DNA of 64,000 nucleotides, from NCBI GenBank assembly GCA_002255575.1, contig NCAT01000005.1, positions 1 to 64,000 on the forward strand. The letters run 5' to 3'. The DNA is from Acidocella sp. 20-57-95. GTDB taxonomy: Bacteria > Pseudomonadota > Alphaproteobacteria > Acetobacterales > Acetobacteraceae. Under the pieces are notes generated by a model. That model saw nothing but the letters and a program-made list of their open reading frames with translations. It searched no databases and was not told where the DNA came from. Below, piece after piece: positions 46,462 through 56,015 of the stretch. The first letter of the stretch is position 1. Each line of letters begins with the position of its first letter. A program made the translations under genes and the position numbers.

Positions 46462-46689
46462 ATGGCAACCAACATCACGAATTCAGTCGCTTTCGGCAAT
46501 ACCGGACATTTTTCTGTTCAGCCGAAACGCGTCGATAATTTTGCAGCGCGGTTGGTCGAGAAATTTCAATCCTGGCGGATGCGCGAGGCAGCAATCAATG
46601 AGCTGAGCCAATTTTCGGACCTTGAACTTGCCGATATCGGTGTGGGGCGTCAGCAAATTTCGACTTTTGTGAGGTGCGGCCGCCGCTAA
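46462..46689 (+). CDS. DUF1127 small protein
   Basis: A 75-aa basic protein. The C-terminal half, EKFQSWRMREAAINELSQF then DLELADIGVGRQQI, is the classic DUF1127 (YjiS-like) arginine-rich helix-turn. Such proteins in alphaproteobacteria bind RNA or affect phosphate and RNA turnover (shown for short members in Agrobacterium and Rhodobacter). Start ATG 46462 with AAAGGTGG upstream. Shares CTAA with the stop of prmA. Confidence 0.87.
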   Translation: MATNITNSVAFGNTGHFSVQPKRVDNFAARLVEKFQSWRMREAAINELSQFSDLELADIGVGRQQISTFVRCGRR

Positions 46690-47573
46690 GCTAAAGCGGG
46701 GCGCTTCAGGATCAGCGTGGTCCAGGCACCATCGGCAATGCGCCCGGTTAAAACCAACCCGGCGCGCCGGTGGGCGGAAAGCACCCAGTTTGCCTGCACG
46801 GTTAAAAGCCCTGCCAAAATCGCGATGCCGCCTGGTTGCAGGTGGTCAGCCAATTCATGTGCCATAGCGCAGAGTGGGCGGGCGAGAATATTGGCGAATA
46901 CCAGGTCGTAAGGTGCGGCGCGTTGAATCCGCCGGTCCATCCAGCCATCTGCTTTAATCGCGTGGATACGCGCGGAGACTTGGTTTAGCCCCGCGTTGGA
47001 TTTGGCAACACGCGCGGCACGAGCGTCGATATCGGTTGCCAACACTTTGCGCCGCATGAGTTTTGTGGCTGCGATGGCCAGCACGCCGGAGCCAGTGCCA
47101 AGGTCGAGAATCCGCCTTGGATGGTGGTATCTGGCAATCCGTTCAAGTGCCAAAAGGCAGCCGCGGGTGGAGTTATGTTCCCCGGTGCCGAACGCCAGAC
47201 CGGCATCGAGTGTCAGGGTAATCCGCCCTTGAATGGGTGGAGCCGCGATATGCGTCCCCCGCACCACAAAGCGCCGCCCAATTTGTTGTTCCGGAAATGC
47301 CGCTTTGGTGCGTGCCAGCCAACCGCCAACCGGCACCAGGCTGCGGGCGATATCAGGCGAACAGCCGGTCAGCATCTCAGCAACGGCCAAAGCCGACGCT
47401 AATTCCGCCTCATGGGCGCCGCGTTCTTTAACGCCCTGCAGGTCCCAGAGGTTATTATCCTCATCATGGAAAAACGACACGGCACGGCAAACCGAGCTTA
47501 ACGCAGCTTCATAGGTTTCCATCGCATCTGCCGGGACGATGATGGAAATGCAGTCGAGTAGCTCAGGAGCCAT
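46686..47573 (-). CDS. prmA: ribosomal protein L11 methyltransferase
   Basis: A 295-aa AdoMet-dependent enzyme that trimethylates ribosomal protein uL11. The N-terminal substrate-recognition domain (~1-90) is followed by the Rossmann methyltransferase with ILDLGTGSGVLAIAATKL, VLATDIDARA and the catalytic-loop FANILARPL. LTLDAGLAFGTGEHNSTRGC is the family hallmark. Last gene of metF-uvrD-prmA; its start overlaps uvrD by 11 bases. Confidence 0.94.
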   Translation of the reverse strand: MAPELLDCISIIVPADAMETYEAALSSVCRAVSFFHDEDNNLWDLQGVKERGAHEAELASALAVAEMLTGCSPDIARSLVPVGGWLARTKAAFPEQQIGRRFVVRGTHIAAPPIQGRITLTLDAGLAFGTGEHNSTRGCLLALERIARYHHPRRILDLGTGSGVLAIAATKLMRRKVLATDIDARAARVAKSNAGLNQVSARIHAIKADGWMDRRIQRAAPYDLVFANILARPLCAMAHELADHLQPGGIAILAGLLTVQANWVLSAHRRAGLVLTGRIADGAWTTLILKRPALA

Positions 47574-49743
47574 GGCGTTCTATAAACCTGTCTAATACGC
47601 GTTTTTCACCGGATGTTTCGAATTTGATATCCAGCCGGTCGTCATCGACCGCCATAACCGTGCCGTAGCCGAATTTCTGATGAAATACACGGGCACCGAC
47701 GGGGATTTTGTCGGGCCGCGCGGGTCTGGATGGCTGCTCCCATGCATCAGCCTCGCGTGGGCGCCGGGCCATGACCGGGAACTGCACGGGTGCCGCAAGC
47801 CGCTGTGACCGGCCGACGGACGCTGAGCCTGAGACATTGATAAAATCTGAAGGAAGTTCGTCGATGAAGCGGCTGGGGATAGACGATTGCCAGTTAGCGT
47901 AAATCCGCCGGTTGGCAGCGTGCGATATAATGGCGCGTTTGCGGGCACGGGTGATGCCAACATAAGCGAGGCGGCGTTCTTCTTCGAGGCTTTTCACGCC
48001 ACCTTCATCGAGGGCGCGTTGGTTGGGAAACACCCCTTCCTCCCAACCGGGTAGGAATACGGTGTCAAACTCCAACCCCTTGGCGCCGTGCAGGGTCATC
48101 ATGCTGAGTTTGGCGTCGTCCGTGTTTTCCTCGTTTTCCATCACCAGCGCCACATGTTCGAGGAAGCCTTGCAGCGTTTCAAAATCCGCCATCGCACGGA
48201 CGAGTTCTTTTAAATTCTCCAACCGGCCTGGTGCGTCAGGTGATTTATCGGCCTGCCACATGGCGGTATAGCCGGATTCATCGAGCAATGTGGCCAGCGT
48301 GACAACGTGGCCTTCGCGCGCCAGCATGGCCCGCCATTGATCAAACTGTTGCAATAGGTTGCGCATGGCATCGCGCAATTTGCCACGTAATTCACCGGAT
48401 GCGACGAGGGCCTGGGTGGCGGCGTAAAGCGAGATTTGCGCCGTGCGGGATTTTTCATGCATCGCGCGGAGCGACACATCACCAACACCACGCTTGGGTG
48501 TGTTGATGATACGTTCAAAGGCAAGATCATCAGCCGGTTGTGCCAAAACACGTAAATAGGCGATCGCATCGCGGATTTCCGCCCGTTCATAGAAGCGCAA
48601 ACCACCGATAATGCGGTAGGGCAGGCCGAGCGTGATCATGCGTTCTTCAAAGGCGCGGGTTTGAAAGCTGGCGCGGACCAGGATCGCCATCTCGGCGAGA
48701 GAATTACCATCGCGTCGTAGCGCTTCCACGCGCCCGCCAACCATGCGGGCTTCTTCCTCAGAATCCCAAAGTGCAATCACCTCAACATTCTCGCCTGCAG
48801 AATCATTACGGCCAGAATGCAGGGTTTTGCCAAGCCTTCCTTCATTATGCGCGATCAGGTGTGATGCAGCGGCTAGGATGGGCGCAGTCGAGCGGTAATT
48901 GGCTTCCAATTTAACGATCTTAGCACCGGGGAAGTCGCGTTCAAATTTTAGGATGTTTTCAATCTCAGCGCCGCGCCAGGAATAGATGCTTTGGTCATCA
49001 TCCCCTACGCAGCAGATATTTTTATGGGCCTGCGCCAGCAGGCGCAGCCAGTAATATTGCACCAGATTGGTGTCTTGGTACTCGTCCACCAAAATATAGC
49101 GAAAAGCCCGATGATAGGTGGCAAGGACTTCGGGATCAGTTTTTAACAGATGCGTCGCCAATAGTAGCAAGTCACCAAAATCAGTGGCGTTGAGTGTCTT
49201 TAATCGCGCCTGATAGGCAGCGTATAAATCTTTCGCCCGGCCATTCGCAAAATCAGTATCCTGATCGGCTGGTATTTCACCGGGCATAAAGCCACGATCT
49301 TTCCAGCGTTGTATTTGCGCCATCAAGGCGTTGGGCGGCCAACGCTTGGCGTCGATCTTGGCGGCTTCCATCACCTGCTTGAGAAGGCGCAACTGATCAT
49401 CCGTATCCAAAATCGAGAAATTGGGTTGCAGCCCCACCCGGTCGGCAAATCGGCGGAGCATCCTGGCACTGAGCGCGTGAAACGTGCCGAGCCAGAGCCC
49501 TTCAGCTGGTTGGCCAGTGATTTTGGCCACCCGTTCGCGCATTTCCCGGGCAGCTTTGTTGGTGAAGGTCACCGTTAGAATTTGGTTGGGGAAGGCCCGT
49601 TTGCTGAGGAGAATATGGGCGAACCTGGTGGTCAGAACGCGGGTTTTCCCGGTGCCGGCACCGGCCAGCACCAGAACAGGCCCTTCAGTTGCCTCCACCG
49701 CATCGCGTTGCGCGGTGTTCAGCCCATCGAGATAGGCGCTCAA
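47563..49743 (-). CDS. uvrD: UvrD/PcrA-type superfamily I DNA helicase
   Basis: A 726-aa 3'-5' helicase for nucleotide-excision and mismatch repair. Q motif LNTAQRDAVEATEGPVLV, Walker A AGAGTGKTRVLTTR, motif II LVDEYQDTN, motif III CVGDDDQSIYSWRGAE, motif IV LEANYRSTAPIL and motif V MTLHGAKGLEFDTVFLPG. The C-terminal tail (GARVFHQKFGYGTVMAVDDD) is the UvrD/PcrA RNA-polymerase-interacting domain. Start TTG 49743 overlaps the metF stop as TTGA. Confidence 0.96.
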   Translation of the reverse strand: MSAYLDGLNTAQRDAVEATEGPVLVLAGAGTGKTRVLTTRFAHILLSKRAFPNQILTVTFTNKAAREMRERVAKITGQPAEGLWLGTFHALSARMLRRFADRVGLQPNFSILDTDDQLRLLKQVMEAAKIDAKRWPPNALMAQIQRWKDRGFMPGEIPADQDTDFANGRAKDLYAAYQARLKTLNATDFGDLLLLATHLLKTDPEVLATYHRAFRYILVDEYQDTNLVQYYWLRLLAQAHKNICCVGDDDQSIYSWRGAEIENILKFERDFPGAKIVKLEANYRSTAPILAAASHLIAHNEGRLGKTLHSGRNDSAGENVEVIALWDSEEEARMVGGRVEALRRDGNSLAEMAILVRASFQTRAFEERMITLGLPYRIIGGLRFYERAEIRDAIAYLRVLAQPADDLAFERIINTPKRGVGDVSLRAMHEKSRTAQISLYAATQALVASGELRGKLRDAMRNLLQQFDQWRAMLAREGHVVTLATLLDESGYTAMWQADKSPDAPGRLENLKELVRAMADFETLQGFLEHVALVMENEENTDDAKLSMMTLHGAKGLEFDTVFLPGWEEGVFPNQRALDEGGVKSLEEERRLAYVGITRARKRAIISHAANRRIYANWQSSIPSRFIDELPSDFINVSGSASVGRSQRLAAPVQFPVMARRPREADAWEQPSRPARPDKIPVGARVFHQKFGYGTVMAVDDDRLDIKFETSGEKRVLDRFIERHGS

Positions 49744-50684
49744 ACCGCTGCCGGCTTCACACCCAAAATACGCGCGATGGCATACACCAAATCGGGCCGG
49801 TTGAGCGTGTAGAAGTGGAATTCATCAATGCCGTTGGCTTGCAGAATGCGCACTTGTTCAGCCGCCGTTGCAGCCGCCACCATCCGGCGGGTTTCGGCGT
49901 CATCCTCTAAGCCTTCAAACAAATCGGCCATCCAGGTTGGCACAATTGTGCCGCAGGCGGTGCAGAATTTTGCCGCTTGGGTGAAGTTGGAAACCGGCAT
50001 GATGCCAGGAACGATCGGTGCTGTGATACCAGCGGCCACGGCTTTATCGAGAAACCGCAGAAAATTGCTGTTTTCGAAAAATACCTGGGTGATGGCACGC
50101 GTCGCCCCGGCATCGAGCTTGCGCTTCAAATTGTCGAGATCGGCGGCTTCGCTCTCGGCTTGCGGGTGCACTTCGGGGTAAGCGGCGACGGTAATTTCAA
50201 AATCGGCGACTCTTTTCAGGCCCGCGACCAGGTCGGCCGCGAACGCATAGCCGCCTGGATGTGGCGCATAAGCCTGCCCAGCCGGTGGGTCGCCCCGCAG
50301 GGCCACAATGTGTCGCACACCGGCGTCCCAATAGCGGCGGGCCACTTCATCAACTTCCTCCCGGGTGGCACCCACGCAGGTGAGATGTGCAGCCGGGATC
50401 AGCTTGGTTTCCTGCACGAGCCGCACCACGGTGGCGTGGGTCCGCTCCTGTGTGCTGCCGCCGGCCCCATAAGTGACCGAGACGAAGCGCGGCTGTAGCG
50501 TCGCCAAGCGCTCGATGCAGGCCCAAAGCTGGGTTTCCAGAGCCGGGGTCTTGGGCGGGAAAAACTCAAAGGAAATGGCGGGCGCCCCGGTATTGGCGCG
50601 GCCAGGCAGGGGCATCACGCGGTCGCCGGTGACCCAGCGTTCCAGGGCATCACGGGGCGGGGAATGGGTCATGGGGCTTTGCAT
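49740..50684 (-). CDS. metF: 5,10-methylenetetrahydrofolate reductase
   Basis: A ~314-aa FAD enzyme producing 5-methyl-THF for methionine synthesis. ISFEFFPPKTP holds the catalytic Glu, SVTYGAGGSTQERT and HLTCVGATREEVDE the substrate and flavin contacts, and the C-terminal IDEFHFYTLNRPDLVYAI is typical. I choose ATG 50684 (MQSPMTHSPP); TTG 50732 and ATG 50672 are alternatives, and no Shine-Dalgarno decides. First gene of the metF-uvrD-prmA operon, divergent from mlaA. I see no S-adenosylmethionine or SAH riboswitch in the leader. Confidence 0.94.
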   Translation of the reverse strand: MQSPMTHSPPRDALERWVTGDRVMPLPGRANTGAPAISFEFFPPKTPALETQLWACIERLATLQPRFVSVTYGAGGSTQERTHATVVRLVQETKLIPAAHLTCVGATREEVDEVARRYWDAGVRHIVALRGDPPAGQAYAPHPGGYAFAADLVAGLKRVADFEITVAAYPEVHPQAESEAADLDNLKRKLDAGATRAITQVFFENSNFLRFLDKAVAAGITAPIVPGIMPVSNFTQAAKFCTACGTIVPTWMADLFEGLEDDAETRRMVAAATAAEQVRILQANGIDEFHFYTLNRPDLVYAIARILGVKPAAV

Positions 50685-50869
50685 ATCCGGTTCATTGGAG
50701 AGGAAGGCATCTTTTGTGGCATTCTTCGCCAAATCCGCAAGAGCTATTCGCTGATAGACGCAAAACTGTTACTTGCTGTTTTCGCACGCGGCTGTTGATC
50801 CTGCCTGGATGTGGGTTACATATGCGATGAGATCGACCGGCGCTCAGCCAGTTGATGAAGGAGGCTCGG

Positions 50870-51700
50870 GTGCAGAAATTCTCTTCTTTATGTGTAAAGC
50901 GGTCTGAAAAATCGTTAAAAACACGAATTTTAGGCGGGCTTGCAGTGCCCTGCCTGATGCTCGCGGGTTTGCTTTCGGGCTGCGCCACCGCGCCGGCCCA
51001 ATCAGATACGGCAGATTATCAAGCCTATATTCAGCAGAACGACCCGATTGAACCCACCAACCGGGTTTTTTACAATATTAACGATACGATTGATCGTTAT
51101 GCTTTCAAGCCGATTGCCAAAGGCTATGTGGCAATCACGAACCAGACATTCCGTGATCATGTGAGTGATTTTGTCACAAATATCGGTGAGCCCGGCCGAC
51201 TGATTTACTTCATGTTTGGCGGCAAGCCCCGCGATGCGGGCACGTCCTTGGTCCGTTTCGTCGTGAATTCAACTGTTGGGATTGGCGGCATTTTCGACCC
51301 GGCGACTTCGCTCGGCTATCCTGAAACTGATACTGATTTTGGCATCACCCTGGCAGAATGGGGCATTCCGGCGGGTCCGTATTTGTATCTGCCGGTCTTT
51401 GGACCATCCGGTGCCCGCGACGTGTTCAGCATTCCGGCCGAATATTTCTTAACGCCGGTGGAAGCCGCGCCCACGAGCACGGCCCTGAAGGCGTTTAGTT
51501 ATTCCGAAACGGCATTGCATCTGGTGAACACCCGCGCCGCGTTCCTCGACCCGATTGATCAGATCCAGGCGACGGCGCTTGACCCCTATGCCACATTTCG
51601 GAGCCTTTATCGCCAACAACGTGCCTCACAATTGCAGTTAATCGACCAGCGCGACACCCCGACTGTGCCTGACTGGTACAGCCAACCCGCGCAGAAATAA
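50870..51700 (+). CDS. mlaA: MlaA (VacJ) outer-membrane lipoprotein
   Basis: A 276-aa lipoprotein of the Mla phospholipid-transport system. Lipobox LLSGC with C38 as the lipidated residue after a signal peptide. The mature protein has the family core NDPIEPTNRVFYNINDTID, then VTNIGEPGRL, RFVVNSTVGIGGIFDPAT and GPSGARDVF. Start GTG 50870, because AAGGAGG lies five bases before it and inside the longer TTG/ATG frames. mlaC follows 30 bp on. The mlaFEDB components are not in the window. Confidence 0.95.
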   Translation: MQKFSSLCVKRSEKSLKTRILGGLAVPCLMLAGLLSGCATAPAQSDTADYQAYIQQNDPIEPTNRVFYNINDTIDRYAFKPIAKGYVAITNQTFRDHVSDFVTNIGEPGRLIYFMFGGKPRDAGTSLVRFVVNSTVGIGGIFDPATSLGYPETDTDFGITLAEWGIPAGPYLYLPVFGPSGARDVFSIPAEYFLTPVEAAPTSTALKAFSYSETALHLVNTRAAFLDPIDQIQATALDPYATFRSLYRQQRASQLQLIDQRDTPTVPDWYSQPAQK

Positions 51701-51730
51701 CCACTGCATTCATTATAAAGGGCTTATCCT

Positions 51731-52348
51731 ATGACTTATCGCCGTTTTGTCCTCGCTGCTTTTGCGGGACTTCCAATGTTGACCGCGGCTTCATTTGCGC
51801 ATGCACAGGTGGCGCCGGATGCAGCCAAAACCTTTATCGATCAAGCCGGCCAGCAGTTAGTGACCATCGTGAATGGCAGCGCAAGCACGTCGCAAAAGGC
51901 AGATCAGCTTCGCCAATTGGTGGACCAGATTGTGGCTGTTGATCAGGTGGGGGATTACGTATTAGGCCGCTATAAAAACGTCGCAACGGCTGATCAGCAT
52001 AGTCAGTTCCTGGCGTTGTTTCACCAGTTGCTGTCATACAATATCACCTATCAAATCAAGGCTTATCAAGGCATTACCTTCACAGTGAACAGCGCTTCGG
52101 TGGTCGGTAATGACACCATTGTGGACACTACCATCACCCGGCCGGGTCAGGCGCCGGCGGATGTGGGCTGGGCGGTTGACCAAGTTGATGGCGCGCCCAA
52201 AATCGTGGACGTGATTGTCGCGGGCACCAGTCTGCGCATTACCACCCGGAATGATTATGCCTCAGTGGTGACCAGCAATGGCGGCCAGGTCTCGGCCTTG
52301 CTGACGGCCATGCAATCACAGATCGACCGTCACAAGGCCGCAAATTAA
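51731..52348 (+). CDS. mlaC: MlaC/Ttg2D-family periplasmic phospholipid carrier
   Basis: A 205-aa protein with a signal peptide (RFVLAAFAGLPMLTAASFAHA, cut after AHA). The MlaC pattern is clear: VDQVGDYVLGRYKNVATAD, then TYQIKAYQGITFTV and a pocket-forming beta sheet VDTTITRPGQAPADVGW with DGAPKIVDVIVAGTSL. MlaC ferries phospholipid between MlaA at the outer membrane and the inner-membrane ABC transporter. Cotranscribed with mlaA. Confidence 0.92.
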   Translation: MTYRRFVLAAFAGLPMLTAASFAHAQVAPDAAKTFIDQAGQQLVTIVNGSASTSQKADQLRQLVDQIVAVDQVGDYVLGRYKNVATADQHSQFLALFHQLLSYNITYQIKAYQGITFTVNSASVVGNDTIVDTTITRPGQAPADVGWAVDQVDGAPKIVDVIVAGTSLRITTRNDYASVVTSNGGQVSALLTAMQSQIDRHKAAN

Positions 52349-52367
52349 CGGATTTTCCGGGCCGCAC

Positions 52368-53648
52368 GTGAATATGTCTGGTCTTTCTGGTGAGCATAGG
52401 ACGCCAAGGCGCGCTGCCTTGGCGTTTATTCTTGTCACAATTATGCTTGACATGCTGGCGATGTCGCTGGTGATCCCTGTGTTGCCGCGGCTGGTGCTGG
52501 GTTTCATGCAAAATGATACGGCCTCAGCATCCCGTATTATCGGTATATTCGGCACATGCTGGGCGCTCATGCAGTTCATATTCTCCCCCATTATGGGTGC
52601 CCTGTCGGATCGGTTTGGGCGTCGCCCGGTTGTTCTAATTTCGAACATTGGGCTGGGGCTGGACTATATCATGATGGCTCTAGCGCCCGGGATTGGCTTG
52701 TTATTTGTCGGCCGACTAATCTCCGGCGTCACTGCTGCCAGCATGTCAACGGCTCAGGCTTATATTGCAGACGTGACGCCGCCGGAAAAGCGCGCGGCGA
52801 ATTATGGGTTGATGAGTGTTGCTTTTGGTCTGGGTTTTATTCTGGGACCCGCTTTTGGCGGCTTGCTAGGTCAGATTAACCCACGTTTGCCCTTTTGGGT
52901 GGCAGCCGGCTTTAGCCTGACTAACGCACTATACGGCTTTTTCATTCTGCCCGAGTCGCTCCCAAAGGAGCAGTGCCGCCCTTTTTCATGGCGAAAAGCC
53001 AATGCTCTCGGGGCGTTTAAATTTTTGCGGTCGGATGCCGGCCTGGCACCGCTGGCGGTTATCCATTTTCTGTTCTGGCTCAGCCGGGCAGCGTTCCCCG
53101 CGATCATGGTGTTATACGTAACATATCGGTACGGCTGGAATATCGCGACAGTGGGCCTGACGTTTGGCGGCGTGGGCCTATGTTCGATGATCGTAGGCGG
53201 TGGGTTGGTGAAGCCAATCGTTGCCAAGTTTGGCGAAAAAATATGTCTGATCGCGGGGTTGGTTTTCGGTGCCTTGGGCATGGCGGTGTTCGGGTTCGCC
53301 AGTACAGCTTTGGTTTTTTGGGTAGGTGTGCCCATCATGTCGCTGATGGGGCTGACCGCTCCGGCACTGCAAGGCTTAATGACACGCCGGATTGCACCGA
53401 ACGCGCAGGGAGAGCTTCAAGGGGCGTTTGGCAGCGTTATGGCGCTGGCACAGATGGTGGGGCCGGGCTTGTTCAGTTTTGTTTTTGCCGAAGGCATCGC
53501 AACCCATCAAACATTGTTGGGAGGTCGGTTGGCTGGGGCCCCATTTTTTGTCGCGGCCCTGCTGCTCGCCGTCGCCACCGGTGTTGGGCTTTTTGTGACG
53601 CAACCTGTGCGAAGTGCTCATGCACCCAAGCCGGTGGCAAGCGGCTAG
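52368..53648 (+). CDS. MFS transporter, TetA-like (DHA1)
   Basis: A 426-aa transporter with 12 helices. [20 protein letters not shown] and the motif [21 protein letters not shown] are those of tetracycline/MDR DHA1 exporters; [14 protein letters not shown] is motif C. Intrinsic substrate is unknown and resistance should not be assumed. Start GTG 52368; ATG two codons later is equally possible. Lies 19 bp after mlaC and may be in the same operon; aroC starts 31 bp further on. Confidence 0.88.
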   Translation: MNMSGLSGEHRTPRRAALAFILVTIMLDMLAMSLVIPVLPRLVLGFMQNDTASASRIIGIFGTCWALMQFIFSPIMGALSDRFGRRPVVLISNIGLGLDYIMMALAPGIGLLFVGRLISGVTAASMSTAQAYIADVTPPEKRAANYGLMSVAFGLGFILGPAFGGLLGQINPRLPFWVAAGFSLTNALYGFFILPESLPKEQCRPFSWRKANALGAFKFLRSDAGLAPLAVIHFLFWLSRAAFPAIMVLYVTYRYGWNIATVGLTFGGVGLCSMIVGGGLVKPIVAKFGEKICLIAGLVFGALGMAVFGFASTALVFWVGVPIMSLMGLTAPALQGLMTRRIAPNAQGELQGAFGSVMALAQMVGPGLFSFVFAEGIATHQTLLGGRLAGAPFFVAALLLAVATGVGLFVTQPVRSAHAPKPVASG

Positions 53649-53679
53649 CCTTCCTGGCGAGACGTGTTATTTCAGCAGC

Positions 53680-54798
53680 ATGTCGCATAATAGTTTCGGC
53701 CATCTGTTCCGCGTTACCACCTGGGGTGAAAGCCATGGCCCTGCCATCGGCTGTGTGATCGACGGAACACCGCCGGGAATAGCGCTCTGCGAGGCTGACA
53801 TTCAGCCCTATTTGGATAAGCGTCGCCCCGGCCAGTCTAAATTCACCACCCAGCGGCAGGAACCAGACCAGGTTAAAATCCTGTCTGGTGTCTATGAGGG
53901 ACGTACCACGGGGACGCCGATAGCCCTGGTGATCGAGAATGTTGACCAACGCTCGAAGGATTACAGTAATATCGCGGCGCAATTTCGCCCGGGCCACGCT
54001 GATATCACGTATGAGCTGAAATATGGCCTGCGGGACCCACGTGGTGGCGGCCGGTCCTCAGCGCGGGAAACCGCCATGCGGGTGGCGGCCGGCGCGGTCG
54101 CGCGCAAAGTACTCGGCGAAACGGTGGTGATCCGTGGTGCAATGGTTGCCCTTGGCAGCCATTGGATCAGCCGTCCGCGTTGGGACTGGGACCAGGTGGA
54201 TCGTAATCCGTTCTTCTGCCCTGACCCGGTGGCGGCTGACGAATGGGAAGGCGTTCTCAATAGTATCCGCAAGCAAGGCTCGTCATTGGGCGCCGTGATC
54301 GAGGTGGTAGTCGAAGGGGTAAAGCCGGGGCTCGGTGCCCCCCTTTACGGCAAACTTGATTCCGATATTGCCGCCGGGCTGATGAGCATCAACGCTGTCA
54401 AAGGCGTTGAAATCGGTGACGGATTTGGTGCGGCGGCGCTTCGGGGTGAAGAGAACGCGGATGAGATGCGGATGGATGAAGGAAATGTACAGTTCCTTTC
54501 CAATCATGCGGGCGGCATATTGGGGGGCATTTCCACCGGTCAGCCGGTCGTCGCGCGCTTTGCCGTCAAACCAACGAGCTCAATCTTAACGCCTGTTCGC
54601 TCGGTCGATCGGGCGGGGGCCGAGGTCGATTTGGTCACCAAGGGACGCCACGACCCTTGCGTCGGTATTCGTGCCGTGCCGGTTGGTGAAGCGATGCTGG
54701 CTTGCGTACTGGCTGACCATTTATTGCGGCATCGCGCGCAAAATGGAGAGACATCGGATATTGCACGATTACCAAATTCGCGCTTCACGACACTGTGA
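53680..54798 (+). CDS. aroC: chorismate synthase
   Basis: A 372-aa enzyme that converts EPSP to chorismate with reduced FMN. Signatures: [18 protein letters not shown], the FMN-loop [18 protein letters not shown] and [19 protein letters not shown]. Start ATG 53680 by family; the longer frame overlaps the upstream transporter. Standard length. Sole shikimate-pathway gene in the window. Confidence 0.97.
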   Translation: MSHNSFGHLFRVTTWGESHGPAIGCVIDGTPPGIALCEADIQPYLDKRRPGQSKFTTQRQEPDQVKILSGVYEGRTTGTPIALVIENVDQRSKDYSNIAAQFRPGHADITYELKYGLRDPRGGGRSSARETAMRVAAGAVARKVLGETVVIRGAMVALGSHWISRPRWDWDQVDRNPFFCPDPVAADEWEGVLNSIRKQGSSLGAVIEVVVEGVKPGLGAPLYGKLDSDIAAGLMSINAVKGVEIGDGFGAAALRGEENADEMRMDEGNVQFLSNHAGGILGGISTGQPVVARFAVKPTSSILTPVRSVDRAGAEVDLVTKGRHDPCVGIRAVPVGEAMLACVLADHLLRHRAQNGETSDIARLPNSRFTTL

Positions 54799-54833
54799 CT
54801 TCGGGATTGGCTATTTAGGGTTACAAACCCGCC

Positions 54834-56012
54834 ATGGTGAAAACAGGCATCCAGTCTTTCGTATCTTTGGTCGGCAACACGGCATGGCGCGAACGCATCC
54901 AAACAATTGCCGAGAGGATCTCGAAGCCAACGCGTTCTAGCAAGCTAGCGGCTACGCGCTTTGCGGCAGAATGCGCGATTGAAAAGGCCCGGCGCGGCTT
55001 GCCGTTGAGCCAAGCAGATTCGGCATTCGTTGATCTTGCCACCCGGATCCCCGATTTGCACGACATATTGGCCGCTAAGGGCAAATCCAGGCTCTGTGAG
55101 GCTTTAGAGTCGGCAATGATCGGTGATCAGACGATTATTCCGTTTTTACATCTTATCCATACGGCAGAGCTTCAAAAGTCCCGTGGTTTCGAGGTCGAGT
55201 TCTCTGGGTTCAATGAGGCAACTCCCTTTGACCTCTTGATATCGCGTGACCTCGCAAAGGCGGAGATCGTATGCGACACGATTTCGGCGGAGGATGGGCA
55301 CGCAGTCCATCGCGGCGCTTGGTCGAGCTTAATTGATCGGATTGATCCTGACCTGCAAACGTGGCTGTCCGCTCACCCGGGCCGGTATTTGTTGAAGATG
55401 ACGCTACCCCAAGGTTTGAAACCAGACACTGATTGCCAATACCTGCCGATTTTGCAGGCCCGAATTAATCAGATGCTCGCCAGCGCTTCGCGCGCTGACT
55501 TTGATGAAGCTGCTGTTCTAAAGTTGGACCCGCTTTTGTTAGCAGGGGCGCAGGCATCCGACGGACCCGTTCAGCAATCCACCATTCTTGCGAAGCTCCG
55601 CCGTGAGTTTGGGCCGGAAGCACATTTTTCGGTAACGGAAGCTGGCCAAAGCCTATTTGTTATGGCGGCGCGTGGCAGTAGCGAGAATGAGGTTGCCGGT
55701 GCTGTGCGCCGCCGCATGGCAGCCATCGCACCAGCCCGCTTAACAGGTGCGCGGCCTGGCATATTGGCGATGATGATCGATGATACTGACCAGTTGGAGT
55801 GGCGTATCCTGCGCGAGCAAATGTTGCTGGAAGGTGAGGCGCGGCAATTTCTCACATTTCCGGAAGGCAAAACCGTGATTGCAGTAACGTGCGCGTCGCG
55901 GTTTGAATTGGCGCGGGCCGGTGCCGTTGAAGGGGATTTGCGGTTCCGTAACCCTATGCATCCAGATGCCAAATCAGCAGCATTGGCGCCAGCGGTGTTA
56001 TCGACCGTTTAA
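54834..56012 (+). CDS. protein of unknown function
   Basis: A 392-aa cytosolic protein without a family I recognise. Residues 70-150 contain IPFLHLIHTAELQKSRGFE, VEFSGFNEATPFDLLIS and then AEIVCDTISAED. This order of helix, strand, D and strand is reminiscent of PD-(D/E)XK nuclease folds, but the lysine expected after the second acidic residue is missing, so if related it is likely inactive. The C-terminal third has ordinary mixed secondary structure. Stands between aroC and the convergent aspartoacylase-like gene (3-bp gap). Confidence 0.7.
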   Translation: MVKTGIQSFVSLVGNTAWRERIQTIAERISKPTRSSKLAATRFAAECAIEKARRGLPLSQADSAFVDLATRIPDLHDILAAKGKSRLCEALESAMIGDQTIIPFLHLIHTAELQKSRGFEVEFSGFNEATPFDLLISRDLAKAEIVCDTISAEDGHAVHRGAWSSLIDRIDPDLQTWLSAHPGRYLLKMTLPQGLKPDTDCQYLPILQARINQMLASASRADFDEAAVLKLDPLLLAGAQASDGPVQQSTILAKLRREFGPEAHFSVTEAGQSLFVMAARGSSENEVAGAVRRRMAAIAPARLTGARPGILAMMIDDTDQLEWRILREQMLLEGEARQFLTFPEGKTVIAVTCASRFELARAGAVEGDLRFRNPMHPDAKSAALAPAVLSTV

Positions 56013-56015
56013 AGT

